A DNA stretch of 28,747 bases from Gammaproteobacteria bacterium (GTDB lineage Bacteria > Pseudomonadota > Gammaproteobacteria > Steroidobacterales > GCA-2729495), in contig JAUIEY010000005.1 of the NCBI GenBank assembly GCA_030429685.1, positions 1 to 28,747 on the forward strand, given 5' to 3'. The position numbers and the translations under genes were made by a program. Shown piece after piece: positions 1 to 8,237 of the stretch. The notes below the pieces were generated by a model. That model had not been told where the DNA came from and did no database searches. It worked only from the letters and a program-made list of their open reading frames with translations. The first letter of the stretch is position 1. Every line of letters starts with the position of its first letter.

Positions 1-1089
1 GTCGGTAAGTCCTCCCGTAATTTCCACAATGATCGCTTCGACCAGCACCTGCGCGCGGCGAATATCCAGCCTGTCTATGACTGCCATCATTGAGCGCATG
101 ACTTTCGGTGGCGCGGTGATCACCAGTGCATTGGTCTGTTCGTCTGCCCAGATGGTGATATCGGAACTGTTCTGTGCCGGCGAACCGCCTTCGCCGCCGC
201 CGCCTCCGCGATACTGGGTTTCCAGCTTGGTAGCCAGTTCGGCGGCATCGGCGTAGCGCAAATAACGCACCTGCGTATCGCCGCCGTCCTCGAGCGGTGT
301 ATCCAGATGGGCGACCAGCGTGCGCAGCCGCAGACGGTCATTTTTATCGCCACTGATAAGAATGCTGTTGGTGCGTTCATCGGCGACCACGGTCACAGCC
401 TTGGCGCCCTCGGCATTGGCACCCTGTTGCAGTGCGCTCACCACCCGCACGGTTTCGGCGGCGGAGGCATGGGTCAGACGGATCACTTCGTATTCGTCGT
501 CACCGGACTGATCAATGCGTCGGACAATGGTCAGTATTCGATCCACGTTTGCCGCCCGATCCGAGATGATCAGCATGTTAGAGCCGGGATGAGCTGCCAG
601 GTGTCCGTATTGAGGTATCAGCGGGCGCAGTATCGGTACCAGCTGCGAAGCGGCAACATTTCGCACCAGCACCACCTGGGTAACAATGTCGTCGGCGCGC
701 CGGTTGCCGGCCGCAGCACCTTCCCAGCCCGGCATCTGCCGCGCGTTGGCGTCCGGCAGGATTTTAATGACATCGCCGGACGGCACCGCAACGTAACCGT
801 ATACCTGCAGTATGGACAAAAAGGCTTCGTAAAACGCGTCGGGTGACATCGGTGTGGACGACACCATGGTGACCTGCGCCTTGACGCGCGGATCAATGAT
901 GAAATTCTTGCCGGTAATGGCGCCCACCGCCTCAATCACCTGCTGCAGGTCGGCATCCTTGTAATTCGGCGTAATGGTTGCCTGCCCCAGAGCCGGCGGG
1001 GAGACCATCACCAGCAACGTGATCAGGATGGCCAGATTGCCGCGCAGGCGGGTGAATGCTCGTTTCCCTGAGCAGAAGGTCGAAATCAT
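1..1089 (-). CDS. gspD: Type II secretion system secretin GspD (N-terminal 363 residues; cut by window edge)
   Basis: The minus-strand frame is open from an ATG at 1089 to the window edge, so only the N-terminal half is present. GspD forms the outer-membrane secretin ring through which folded exoproteins leave. The product begins with a signal peptide (basic start, hydrophobic stretch, cleavage near ALG-QA, about residue 34). An N0 domain follows (K-D-A-D-L-Q-Q-V-I-E-A-V then I-T-G-K-N-F), and then repeated N1-N3 ring-building domains (for example ADDIVTQVVLVRNVAA and RRIDQSGDDEYEVIRL). A glycine/serine loop (RGGGGEGGSPAQNSSD) sits in N3, as is usual in the family. The C-terminal beta-barrel domain lies outside the window. 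Its ATG overlaps the gspC stop as ATGA, indicating translational coupling. Identification is firm. Confidence 0.95.
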   Translation of the reverse strand, partial: MISTFCSGKRAFTRLRGNLAILITLLVMVSPPALGQATITPNYKDADLQQVIEAVGAITGKNFIIDPRVKAQVTMVSSTPMSPDAFYEAFLSILQVYGYVAVPSGDVIKILPDANARQMPGWEGAAAGNRRADDIVTQVVLVRNVAASQLVPILRPLIPQYGHLAAHPGSNMLIISDRAANVDRILTIVRRIDQSGDDEYEVIRLTHASAAETVRVVSALQQGANAEGAKAVTVVADERTNSILISGDKNDRLRLRTLVAHLDTPLEDGGDTQVRYLRYADAAELATKLETQYRGGGGGEGGSPAQNSSDITIWADEQTNALVITAPPKVMRSMMAVIDRLDIRRAQVLVEAIIVEITGGLTD

Positions 1090-2000
1090 CTTCGGGCACC
1101 TGAGGCGTTGGTGAACTGGCTGCTGTCCAAAGTCAGAGCCATGGGGTTTCCGTTGCGTTCTATGGTAACGGTCATTTGGCTGGCATCGCCCAGCTGGCGA
1201 AATACTTCCATGCCGGTCTGCAGATTATTTAGTGCCTGCCCGTTTATTTCCGTGACCAGATCGCCGGGGCGCAGGCCCATGGCAGCAAATGCCCGGCGAT
1301 CGCGACCCGGGTAAACCCGGTAGCCTTTCATTTCGCCATTGGGCATGAAGGGTTGCGGGCGGATAATTTCGGTAAACGACGCCGGATTGCTGTTCAGCGC
1401 GGCTCGCAGACTACTGGCCGCTACATCGGCCGGGCTGGCGGGCGCCGCAGCCGCAGAGGTTGTCACGCCGAGGTTCTGGCTCTGCTTGGGCAGCCGCAGC
1501 GTTTCCAGCGAGCCGCCGCGTTTCAGAATTACCCGATCGGCATAGACCTGGTGCAGGGTCGCGCCGCCGGGCACCGCATCCTCGACGAAATACACTTTGG
1601 CATTGTTGCTGCCATCAGCAATGATGGCGTGCGCTATGGTTTCATCGTCAGCCGCGATTGCACCACGCAGTTTGAGGTTAAGGCGGGTCTCCGGAGCCTT
1701 GACCGCCTGATTGGCAGCCGGCTCAGCGCCTGCCTCGCCAAACAGATGGGCTTCCGCGATGGCCCGGAAATTTACGCTGACATCGGCATTGTTGACCGGC
1801 GCGATGGCGGCCGGCGCCCGCTCGGCCCAGTCAAACCGCGGTTCACCGGGGATCAGCGACCACAGCAGACGCGCGCCGATCCACGCCAGCAGAATGACCA
1901 GCAGCATGGCAACAATACCGGGCAGGTGGCGATTGGCGTCCGCCAGCCACTGTTCCGGAGAGCGTTCTCTCAGGCTCTGAAATTGGGCAACGATTTCCAC
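1086..2000 (-). CDS. gspC: Type II secretion system protein GspC
   Basis: A 304-residue inner-membrane protein that links the cytoplasmic-membrane platform of the type II secretion machine to the GspD secretin. It has a short cytoplasmic N-terminus, one membrane helix (about residues 27-48, IVAMLLVILLAWIGARLLW), a homology region starting near VNFRAIAEAHLFG (about 76-88), and a C-terminal PDZ domain (about 232-295, GLRPGDLVTEINGQAL). An Ala/Pro-rich linker precedes the PDZ part. The start is GTG at 2000; an in-frame stop lies just upstream and no earlier start is available. No strong ribosome binding site is visible. It is followed without a gap by gspD, so the two are the first genes of an operon continuing beyond the window. 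Confidence 0.93.
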   Translation of the reverse strand: MEIVAQFQSLRERSPEQWLADANRHLPGIVAMLLVILLAWIGARLLWSLIPGEPRFDWAERAPAAIAPVNNADVSVNFRAIAEAHLFGEAGAEPAANQAVKAPETRLNLKLRGAIAADDETIAHAIIADGSNNAKVYFVEDAVPGGATLHQVYADRVILKRGGSLETLRLPKQSQNLGVTTSAAAAPASPADVAASSLRAALNSNPASFTEIIRPQPFMPNGEMKGYRVYPGRDRRAFAAMGLRPGDLVTEINGQALNNLQTGMEVFRQLGDASQMTVTIERNGNPMALTLDSSQFTNASGARR

Positions 2001-2345
2001 GGGTTCGAGACTTTAATGGTTTTTCAGCGGTTGCGCCTGTGCGCAATTCCGGTTTTCCTCATCCGGGCCAATATTTGTCATAACGCATCATAAAACGGCC
2101 GGAGGCCATTGACCAAGCAGCGGAGAATAATTCCGTTTATTGGCAAATAGATGAATTTACGCCGGCAACAACAATTACAGTAAATGTCCGACCTCAAAGC
2201 TGCAGGAAAGCTCCCCCGAGGCAGAAAAAAGCCGCTTCGGCGCAACAAAAGGTGATTTTGGGGGTCAGAACATCTGTGAGCCCCGTCAAACCGGTTAAAA
2301 TAGGCCCGGATTGAGGAAAACAGGCCCGTACAGGGATTTCAGGCC
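2001..2345. promoter_or_regulatory. Divergent intergenic region between gspC and clpS
   Basis: 345 bases with no convincing gene. It must hold the promoters of the gspCD operon (leftward) and clpSA (rightward). A TAAAAT hexamer at 2296-2301 is a possible -10 for clpS, but no good -35 is placed for it. A TGTGA-N6-TCAAA near-match to a CRP site lies at 2275-2290. It is centred too close to that -10 to fit a standard activator position, so it is not called. A short GC hairpin next to an A-run (about 2224-2243) is also present. Confidence 0.4.
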
Positions 2346-2684
2346 ATGTCTGCCGAAGACGAGCACAATTCACCGGAGTTGCCGGATTTAGGGCGCGACC
2401 TGGTCGTCGAGGAGTCGAAACCGGAGGTCAAGAAGCCACCGCTGTATCAGGTGCTGCTCTTGAACGATGATTTCACCCCGATGGACTTTGTTGTCGAGGT
2501 ATTGGAGATGATTTTCGGGATGGACCGGCAACGGGCCACCCGCATCATGCTGGAAGTGCATACCAAGGGTAAGGCGCGTTGCGGGGTGTACACCTACGAA
2601 ATCGCCGAGACCAAAGTTGCGCAGGTCAGTAGTTACGCGCAGCAGCATCAGCATCCGCTGCTGTCAGTGATGGAGGAAGTGTAG
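2346..2684 (+). CDS. clpS: ATP-dependent Clp protease adaptor ClpS
   Basis: A 112-residue adaptor that recognises N-degron substrates (N-terminal Leu, Phe, Tyr, Trp) and delivers them to ClpA-ClpP in the cytoplasm. After an acidic, flexible N-terminal extension (residues 1-30) the core starts with PPLYQVLLLNDDFTPMDFVV. The N-D-D motif (40-42) and the H in V-H-T-K-G (H72) are the residues that line the N-degron pocket in characterised ClpS. The C-terminal part (CGVYTYEIAETKV) is typical. It lies 4 bases upstream of clpA, as in most proteobacteria, and is almost certainly co-transcribed with it. The extension is slightly longer than in E. coli ClpS (106 residues). Confidence 0.97.
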   Translation: MSAEDEHNSPELPDLGRDLVVEESKPEVKKPPLYQVLLLNDDFTPMDFVVEVLEMIFGMDRQRATRIMLEVHTKGKARCGVYTYEIAETKVAQVSSYAQQHQHPLLSVMEEV

Positions 2685-2688
2685 TCGC

Positions 2689-4986
2689 ATGTTGAGCGCA
2701 GAACTCGAATATTGTCTGAATGAAGCCTTTCAGCAGGCTCGCAACAACCGGCATGAATTCATGACGGTTGAACACCTGTTGCTGGCGATCTCGGACATTC
2801 CGACAGTCGTTGAAGTGCTAAAGGCCTGCGGCGCTGATTTGCCGCGGCTGCGCAAAGACCTGCAGGATCACATCGATGAAACCACACCCTTGCTCGATGA
2901 GGAAAGTGAGCAGGAGGTAGCTCCGACGCTTGGCTTTCAGCGCGTGCTGCAGCGTGCCGTGTATCACGTGCAGTCCGGCGGCAAAAAAGAAGTCACCGGC
3001 GTGAACGTGCTGGTTGCCGTGTTCGGTGAGAAGCAGACGCATGCTGTGTACCTGCTGGGAATCCAGGATGTAACGCGACTCGATGTGGTGAATTACATCT
3101 CGCACGGTATCGGCAAGCAGGAAGAGAGTAGCGGCGACAGTAGTCAGCAGAGTGCTCCCGAGCTGGAAGCCGAAACGGTGCAGAGCCCGCTGGAACAATT
3201 CGCCACCAACCTCAATGAAAAGGCTGCTGCAGGCAAGATTGACCCGTTGATAGGCCGCGATGCGGAGATTCAGCGCACCATCCAGGTGCTGTGCCGCCGG
3301 CGCAAGAATAACCCGCTGTTTGCCGGCGAATCCGGGGTGGGCAAGACCGCCCTGGCTGAGGGTCTGGCCAAGCGCATCGTCGACGGCGAGGTGCCCGAAG
3401 TGCTGCGCGATGCCACTATCTATGCTCTCGATATGGGTAGCCTGCTGGCCGGCACCAAGTACCGCGGTGATTTTGAAAAGCGTCTCAAGGGCGTGCTCGC
3501 CGAACTGGCCAAGGATCCGGCCAGTATCCTGTTTATTGATGAAATCCATACCGTCATCGGCGCGGGCGCAGCGTCGGGCGGTGTGCTGGACGCATCCAAC
3601 CTGATCAAGCCGGTGCTGGCCAACGGCGAGTTGCGCTGTATCGGCTCAACCACTTACCGGGAATACCGGCATATTTTTGAAAAAGACCACGCCCTGGCGC
3701 GCCGCTTTCAGAAAATCGATGTCCTTGAACCCTCCATTGAGGAAACAGTGGATATTCTGCGTGGTCTGCGAGACCGCTTTGAGGAGCATCATTCCACCCG
3801 CTACAGCGATGAAGCTCTGCAGGCGGCCGCTGAGCTGGCATCGCGCCACATTAATGAGCGCCAATTGCCTGACAAGGCCATTGATGTGATCGACGAGGCC
3901 GGCGCGAGTGTGCGTTTGCTACCCGAGCAGGATCGTCCGGAAGTAATCGGTACGCATGAAATTGAGGAAGTGGTCGCACGCATGGCGCGGGTGCCTTCCA
4001 AGAGCGTTTCAGCATCGGATCGCGATCAGCTCAAGAACCTGGAGCGGGATCTTAAGCTGGTGATCTTCGGTCAGGACCCGGCAATCGAAGCATTGTCTTC
4101 GGCCATCAAAATGGCCCGTTCCGGCCTGCGCGATGAGGAAAAACCGGTAGGCGCCTTCCTGTTTGCCGGGCCCACGGGCGTGGGTAAAACCGAGGTCACG
4201 CGCCAGCTCGCTTATTGTCTCGGCATTGAACTCATTCGCTTCGACATGTCCGAGTACATGGAGCGACACACTGTGTCGCGGCTGATCGGTGCGCCGCCGG
4301 GGTACGTTGGTTTCGATCAGGGCGGGTTGCTGACCGAGTCAGTCAGCCGCAACCCGCATTCTGTGCTGCTGCTGGATGAAATTGAAAAGGCGCATCCGGA
4401 AGTTTTTAACCTGCTGTTGCAGGTCATGGATCACGGCACCCTGACAGACAACAACGGTCGCAAAGCAGATTTCCGCAACGTGATTATTGTGATGACCACC
4501 AACGCCGGTGCACGGGAAATGTCGCGTGCCTCAATCGGTTTCACTCAGCAGGACCATAAAACCGACGGCGCGGGCGCGATCGAAAAATTGTTCACGCCGG
4601 AATTCCGCAATCGTCTCGACGCTGTTATTCAGTTCGACGAGTTACAGCGCGATTCTATTTTGCGTGTGGTGGACAAGCTGGTGGTAGAGCTTGAATCGCA
4701 GCTCGAATCGAACAACGTTACGCTGGAGCTTGATGACGCTGCCCGGCAAAAGATTGCCGATCAGGGGTACGATCCGAAAATGGGCGCACGGCCAATGGCT
4801 CGTGTTATCCAGGAAAAGATCAAGCGCCCGCTGGCCGAGCAGTTGCTGTTCGGTGACCTTATAGAAGGCGGCCACGTGGTTGTCGTTGTCAACGACGCCG
4901 GCGAGCTGGAACTGGTTGCCACGCCTGAAACGCGGCAGATAGAACACAAATCCGATAAAGACGCGATCAGCGAGCGCGGTAGATGA
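2689..4986 (+). CDS. clpA: ATP-dependent Clp protease ATP-binding subunit ClpA
   Basis: A 765-residue AAA+ unfoldase (E. coli ClpA 758) that unfolds substrates and threads them into the ClpP peptidase. In order: an N-domain that docks ClpS (about 1-145), an acidic/Ser linker, then D1 with Walker A GESGVGKT (213-220) and Walker B ILFIDEIHT. D2 follows with Walker A GPTGVGKT (494-501) and Walker B VLLLDEIEKAHPE, plus the C-terminal MGARPMARVIQEKIKRPLAE segment. A strong ribosome binding site GGAGG (2671-2675) lies inside the end of clpS, consistent with coupled expression. clpP is not in the window. The last 20 bases overlap the 3' end of the convergent infA gene. Confidence 0.98.
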   Translation: MLSAELEYCLNEAFQQARNNRHEFMTVEHLLLAISDIPTVVEVLKACGADLPRLRKDLQDHIDETTPLLDEESEQEVAPTLGFQRVLQRAVYHVQSGGKKEVTGVNVLVAVFGEKQTHAVYLLGIQDVTRLDVVNYISHGIGKQEESSGDSSQQSAPELEAETVQSPLEQFATNLNEKAAAGKIDPLIGRDAEIQRTIQVLCRRRKNNPLFAGESGVGKTALAEGLAKRIVDGEVPEVLRDATIYALDMGSLLAGTKYRGDFEKRLKGVLAELAKDPASILFIDEIHTVIGAGAASGGVLDASNLIKPVLANGELRCIGSTTYREYRHIFEKDHALARRFQKIDVLEPSIEETVDILRGLRDRFEEHHSTRYSDEALQAAAELASRHINERQLPDKAIDVIDEAGASVRLLPEQDRPEVIGTHEIEEVVARMARVPSKSVSASDRDQLKNLERDLKLVIFGQDPAIEALSSAIKMARSGLRDEEKPVGAFLFAGPTGVGKTEVTRQLAYCLGIELIRFDMSEYMERHTVSRLIGAPPGYVGFDQGGLLTESVSRNPHSVLLLDEIEKAHPEVFNLLLQVMDHGTLTDNNGRKADFRNVIIVMTTNAGAREMSRASIGFTQQDHKTDGAGAIEKLFTPEFRNRLDAVIQFDELQRDSILRVVDKLVVELESQLESNNVTLELDDAARQKIADQGYDPKMGARPMARVIQEKIKRPLAEQLLFGDLIEGGHVVVVVNDAGELELVATPETRQIEHKSDKDAISERGR

Positions 4987-5185
4987 TCCGGCCTTTGCTG
5001 AGATCGTAAGGTGTCAGTTCGACCGTGACATTGTCACCGGTCAGGATGCGGATGTAGTGCTTGCGCATTTTTCCTGAAATATGCGCAGTAACCACATGGC
5101 CGTTCTCCAGTTCAACCCTGAAGGTGGTGTTGGGCAGTGTCTCGACGACAGTGCCTTCCATTTGTATGGCTTCTTCCTTTGCCAT
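4967..5185 (-). CDS. infA: Translation initiation factor IF-1
   Basis: A 72-residue protein of exactly the family length. It is a single S1-like OB fold that binds the 30S A site during initiation. MAKEEAIQMEGTV at the start and GKMRKHYIRILTGD in the middle are hallmark stretches. It is transcribed opposite to clpA and their 3' ends overlap by 20 bases. In E. coli a tRNA-Ser gene separates the two; here nothing does. A purine-rich GAGGAG lies about 17 bases before the ATG, farther than usual, but an in-frame stop just upstream excludes an earlier start. Confidence 0.98.
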   Translation of the reverse strand: MAKEEAIQMEGTVVETLPNTTFRVELENGHVVTAHISGKMRKHYIRILTGDNVTVELTPYDLSKGRIIYRAR

Positions 5186-5254
5186 GGCTCGCTATGTATG
5201 TCTCCTCGGTGACAGGCGGGCGCATTGTGCAAGAACAGGATGGGCATAGCAAGC

Positions 5255-5977
5255 TCAGGCGCAGGGACGCGGCGGCTGACGCCAGCCGGGCAGGGCTGTG
5301 GCACCGGCGGTAAGCCGGGCAAGCAGGGTAAGGAATTCCCTGCGTGGCAGGGTGGTCATCCCCAGCGTAGCGAGGTGCGGCGACTCGAGCTGACAGTCGA
5401 TCAGTTCGATGCCCGTGTCACGCGCCAGGCTGACCAGCGACCAGAGCGCCACCTTGGAACCGTTGGTGATGAGCGTGTACATCGACTCGGCGAAAAACAC
5501 CCGCCCCAGGCGCACGCCGTAAAGCCCGCCGCCCGGTTTGCCATCGTGCCAGCTTTCAATTGAGTGAGCGTAGCCCAGCTGGTGCAGGCGGATAAAAGCC
5601 GCCCGCATTTCAGGGGTTATCCAGGTGCCATGTTCGCCACGGTTGGCCGCGCAACCATCTATGGTCGCGACGAAGTCCTGATTCACCGTGAACGACCAGT
5701 GGCCCTGGCGCAGTTCTTTCTGCAACCGGCGTGATGCATGAAAGTCATCCGGACGAATCACGGCCCGCGGATCCGGAGACCACCACAACACCGGTTGATC
5801 ATCGTTAAACCATGGGAAAATCCCGCGCTGGTAGGCGGCCAGCAGCCGTTCGCTGGAGAGATCACCGCCGATGGCAAGCAGACCGTCAGGATAGCCGAGC
5901 GCAACCCCGGCGGTGGCCGGGTCGGGAAACGCATCCGGCGGATCGCCGGGCTCCAGAGTGCGTACGCGAAAGCCCAT
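5255..5977 (-). CDS. aat: Leucyl/phenylalanyl-tRNA--protein transferase
   Basis: A 240-residue enzyme that transfers Leu or Phe from aminoacyl-tRNA onto proteins with N-terminal Lys or Arg, creating the N-degrons read by ClpS. Family landmarks are present: GLLAIGGDLSSERLLAAYQRG, IFPWF, LWWSPDPRAVI, TWITPEM, AHSIESW, GGGLYGVRLG, then ESMYT where GESMFS is usual, and ELIDCQLESPHLATLGM near the C-terminus. It lies next to infA and close to clpSA, so the N-end-rule generator and reader are grouped. The start directly abuts the stop of the upstream GNAT-like gene. No arginyl/leucyl transferase Bpt (ate) gene is next to it, although this is common in related genomes. Confidence 0.95.
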   Translation of the reverse strand: MGFRVRTLEPGDPPDAFPDPATAGVALGYPDGLLAIGGDLSSERLLAAYQRGIFPWFNDDQPVLWWSPDPRAVIRPDDFHASRRLQKELRQGHWSFTVNQDFVATIDGCAANRGEHGTWITPEMRAAFIRLHQLGYAHSIESWHDGKPGGGLYGVRLGRVFFAESMYTLITNGSKVALWSLVSLARDTGIELIDCQLESPHLATLGMTTLPRREFLTLLARLTAGATALPGWRQPPRPCA

Positions 5978-7105
5978 TTATTTGTACGGTATGTGCTCGC
6001 CGAGAAAATCCATGTACTGATCAACGTGCCTGCGTTCGCTGCTCAGGTACTCGTCCACCGCGGCAGCAAACTCGGGATGCGACAACCAGTGCGCCGACCA
6101 GGTTTCCGAGGGGATAAACCCACGACTGATTTTGTGCTCACCCTGGGTGCCCGGTTCAAACACCTGCAGGCCCTCGGCGATGCAGTAGTCGATGCCCTGG
6201 TAGTAACAGGTTTCGAAATGCAGCGAATCAACGAATTCGTTGGCACCCCAGTAGCGACCGTACAGATGCGTGTCACTGCGGAAACAGATTGCGGTGCCGA
6301 CCATTGCGGATTCCCGGTAGCCGGCAAATACCACCACGCTTTCCGGCAGCGCCGCTGTGATGTGAGCAAAGAATTCTTCGTTCAGATACGGTTCGCGGCC
6401 GCGGCGCAGAAAGGTGCCGGCATACAACGGCATGATGGCAGCCCAGTCACCGGCCTCCAACTCGTCGCCGCACAAGGTGCGAAAGGCAATACCGGCCTCG
6501 CTGACGCGACGTCGTTCACGGCGTGCCTTTTTGCGTTTGCTGGCAGTGAAAGTCTGCAGAAATTCATCAAAATCCTGATAGCCGCGATTGTGCCAGTGAA
6601 ACTGGCAGTCCTTGCGCATCAGCATACCGGCCGTTTGGGCAATGCGCTGATCAGCATGGTCCGGAAACAGGATATGCAGTGAGGAAGCGCCGGCTCGTTG
6701 CGCCAGTTCGCGGGCTTCCTGCAGCAGCAATTCGCTGACCACCGCGTCGGCATCGGGGGCGCGCAGCAGGCGTGGTCCGGTGGCCGGCGTAAACGGCACC
6801 GCGCTGACCAGTTTCGGGTAGTAGCTCAGGCCGGCGCGTTCATAGGCGCGGGCCCAGGCAAAATCGAACACGAACTCGCCATACGGGTTGGTTTTCAGGT
6901 ACAGGGGCAGGGCACCCGTCAGGCTGCCGTCTTCCGCCTCGCATATGACATGACAGGGATACCAGCCGGTAGCCGCAGCCGCGCAGCCCGATGCTTCCAG
7001 GGCGTGCAGAAATTCATGACGCACAAAAGGGTTGCCGTCGCTCAGCAGCGCGTTCCAGTCGTCCCGACTGATTTCGCTGATGGATTGCACCACGCGAGTG
7101 CGCAT
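5978..7105 (-). CDS. FemAB/GNAT-like protein of the COG3146 (DUF482) family
   Basis: A 375-residue protein resembling the peptidoglycan-biosynthesis/recognition GNAT-like family (PF04339, COG3146). Supporting segments are NPFVRHEFLHALEASG near the N-terminus (about 25-40), LPLYLKTNPYGEFVFDFAWA, SSLHILFPDH, a very basic FTASKRKKARRERRR stretch, and a C-terminal part with YWGANEFVDSLHFETCYYQG and EPGTQGEHKISRGF. The biochemical role of this family is not established; an acyl- or aminoacyl-transfer role is inferred from the fold only. It has a good ribosome binding site (GCAGGAG) and is followed with no spacer by aat, so the two probably form one unit. It occupies the place taken by cydCD in E. 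coli. Confidence 0.88.
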   Translation of the reverse strand: MRTRVVQSISEISRDDWNALLSDGNPFVRHEFLHALEASGCAAAATGWYPCHVICEAEDGSLTGALPLYLKTNPYGEFVFDFAWARAYERAGLSYYPKLVSAVPFTPATGPRLLRAPDADAVVSELLLQEARELAQRAGASSLHILFPDHADQRIAQTAGMLMRKDCQFHWHNRGYQDFDEFLQTFTASKRKKARRERRRVSEAGIAFRTLCGDELEAGDWAAIMPLYAGTFLRRGREPYLNEEFFAHITAALPESVVVFAGYRESAMVGTAICFRSDTHLYGRYWGANEFVDSLHFETCYYQGIDYCIAEGLQVFEPGTQGEHKISRGFIPSETWSAHWLSHPEFAAAVDEYLSSERRHVDQYMDFLGEHIPYK

Positions 7106-7157
7106 AGGGCTCCTGCGGTTAGTTGTTAACCGGCACCACGCAACAGTTCAACAGCAA

Positions 7158-8117
7158 TCAGGTTTCCTGCGCATCCAGATACTTTTCTGCATCCAGAGCC
7201 GCCATGCACCCGGCGCCGGCCGAGGTTATTGCCTGCCGGTAAATCTGATCCGCCACATCGCCGGCCGCAAACACGCCGGGCACACTGGTGGCCGTCGCAT
7301 TTCCCGACAGACCCGAATGCACCACAATATAGCCGTTGTTCATGTCGAGTTGGTCGTCGAACAAGCCGGTGTTCGGAGAATGACCGATGGCAATAAACAG
7401 CCCGGTCACATCGAGCTGACGATCGGACTCGCCTTTGGTGCTGCGCAGCCGCACCCCGGTTACACCGGTGTCGTCGCCGAGCACTTCGTCCACTTCATGA
7501 TCCCAGATTACTTCGATGTTGCCGCCGTCACCGGTTTTGTCCAGCAGTTGCTGCTGCATGATTTTTTCACCGCGGAACTGGTCCCGGCGATGGACCACGG
7601 TCACACTGGAAGCGATGTTGGACAGGTACAGCGCTTCCTCCAGTGCAGTGTTGCCGCCGCCGATCACGGCGACAGGTTGTTGGCGGTAGAAAAATCCGTC
7701 GCAGGTGGCGCAGGCCGACACGCCTTTGCCTTTGAATGCTTCTTCACTTTCCAGGCCCAGGTACTTGGCGGTAGCGCCGGTAGCAATAATCAGGGCGTCA
7801 CAGGTGTATACGCCCGATCCGCCTTCGAGGCGAAACGGGCGTTGTGCCAGGTCGGCAGCGTGAATATGGTCAATGACCAGCTCGGTATCGAACCGTTCCG
7901 CATGTTCGCGCATTTGTTCCATCAGCTGTGGTCCCTGCAGGCCTTCCAGTCCGCCGGGCCAGTTGTCCACATCGGTGGTGGTCATCAGCTGGCCACCCTG
8001 CTCAGAGCCGGTAATCAGCAACGGCTGCAGATTAGCGCGGGCCGCGTAAACCGCCGCCGAATAGCCGGCCGGGCCGGAGCCGAGAATGATCAGACGGGAG
8101 TGCCGGGAGTCGCTCAT
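7158..8117 (-). CDS. trxB: Thioredoxin-disulfide reductase
   Basis: A 319-residue flavoenzyme of normal length that reduces thioredoxin with NADPH in the cytoplasm. FAD is bound by GSGPAG (13-18) and the redox-active pair is C-A-T-C (136-139). NADPH is bound by VIGGGNTALEEA (151-162), and a final FAD segment reads GVFAAGDVADQIYRQAITSAGAG. A clear AGGAAAG ribosome binding site precedes the ATG. It is divergent from ftsK, with about 120 bases between them. E. coli has lrp in this gap; it is absent here. Confidence 0.98.
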   Translation of the reverse strand: MSDSRHSRLIILGSGPAGYSAAVYAARANLQPLLITGSEQGGQLMTTTDVDNWPGGLEGLQGPQLMEQMREHAERFDTELVIDHIHAADLAQRPFRLEGGSGVYTCDALIIATGATAKYLGLESEEAFKGKGVSACATCDGFFYRQQPVAVIGGGNTALEEALYLSNIASSVTVVHRRDQFRGEKIMQQQLLDKTGDGGNIEVIWDHEVDEVLGDDTGVTGVRLRSTKGESDRQLDVTGLFIAIGHSPNTGLFDDQLDMNNGYIVVHSGLSGNATATSVPGVFAAGDVADQIYRQAITSAGAGCMAALDAEKYLDAQET

Positions 8118-8237
8118 GTATACTTTCCTGACGAATTATGTAGATTGGGTGCCAGCGGCAGGCGCCGCAGTGTACGGGAATGTCCCGGGCGAGCAAAGTT
8201 CGGGCGCAGTTAAATGGACTAACTGGGTGAATTCGAC

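Noticed and set aside
2220..2245. Small GC hairpin (GCCG/CGGC) beside an A6 run, a terminator-like shape on the minus strand
   Set aside because: The stem is only 4 bp, and no minus-strand gene ends there; it lies upstream of gspC.
2275..2290. CRP-like TGTGA-N6-TCAAA before clpS
   Set aside because: It has one mismatch, and its centre would lie about 25 bases before any start fitted to the nearby TAAAAT, not a usual activation position.
5738..6682. 314-codon plus-strand open frame
   Set aside because: It covers aat and the COG3146-like gene in antisense. Both minus-strand products match families; this one does not.
7032..8213. 393-codon plus-strand open frame
   Set aside because: It is the antisense of trxB, which has all its catalytic and cofactor motifs on the minus strand. 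The plus-strand product has no recognisable domain and is His/Gln-rich as expected for a mirror frame.
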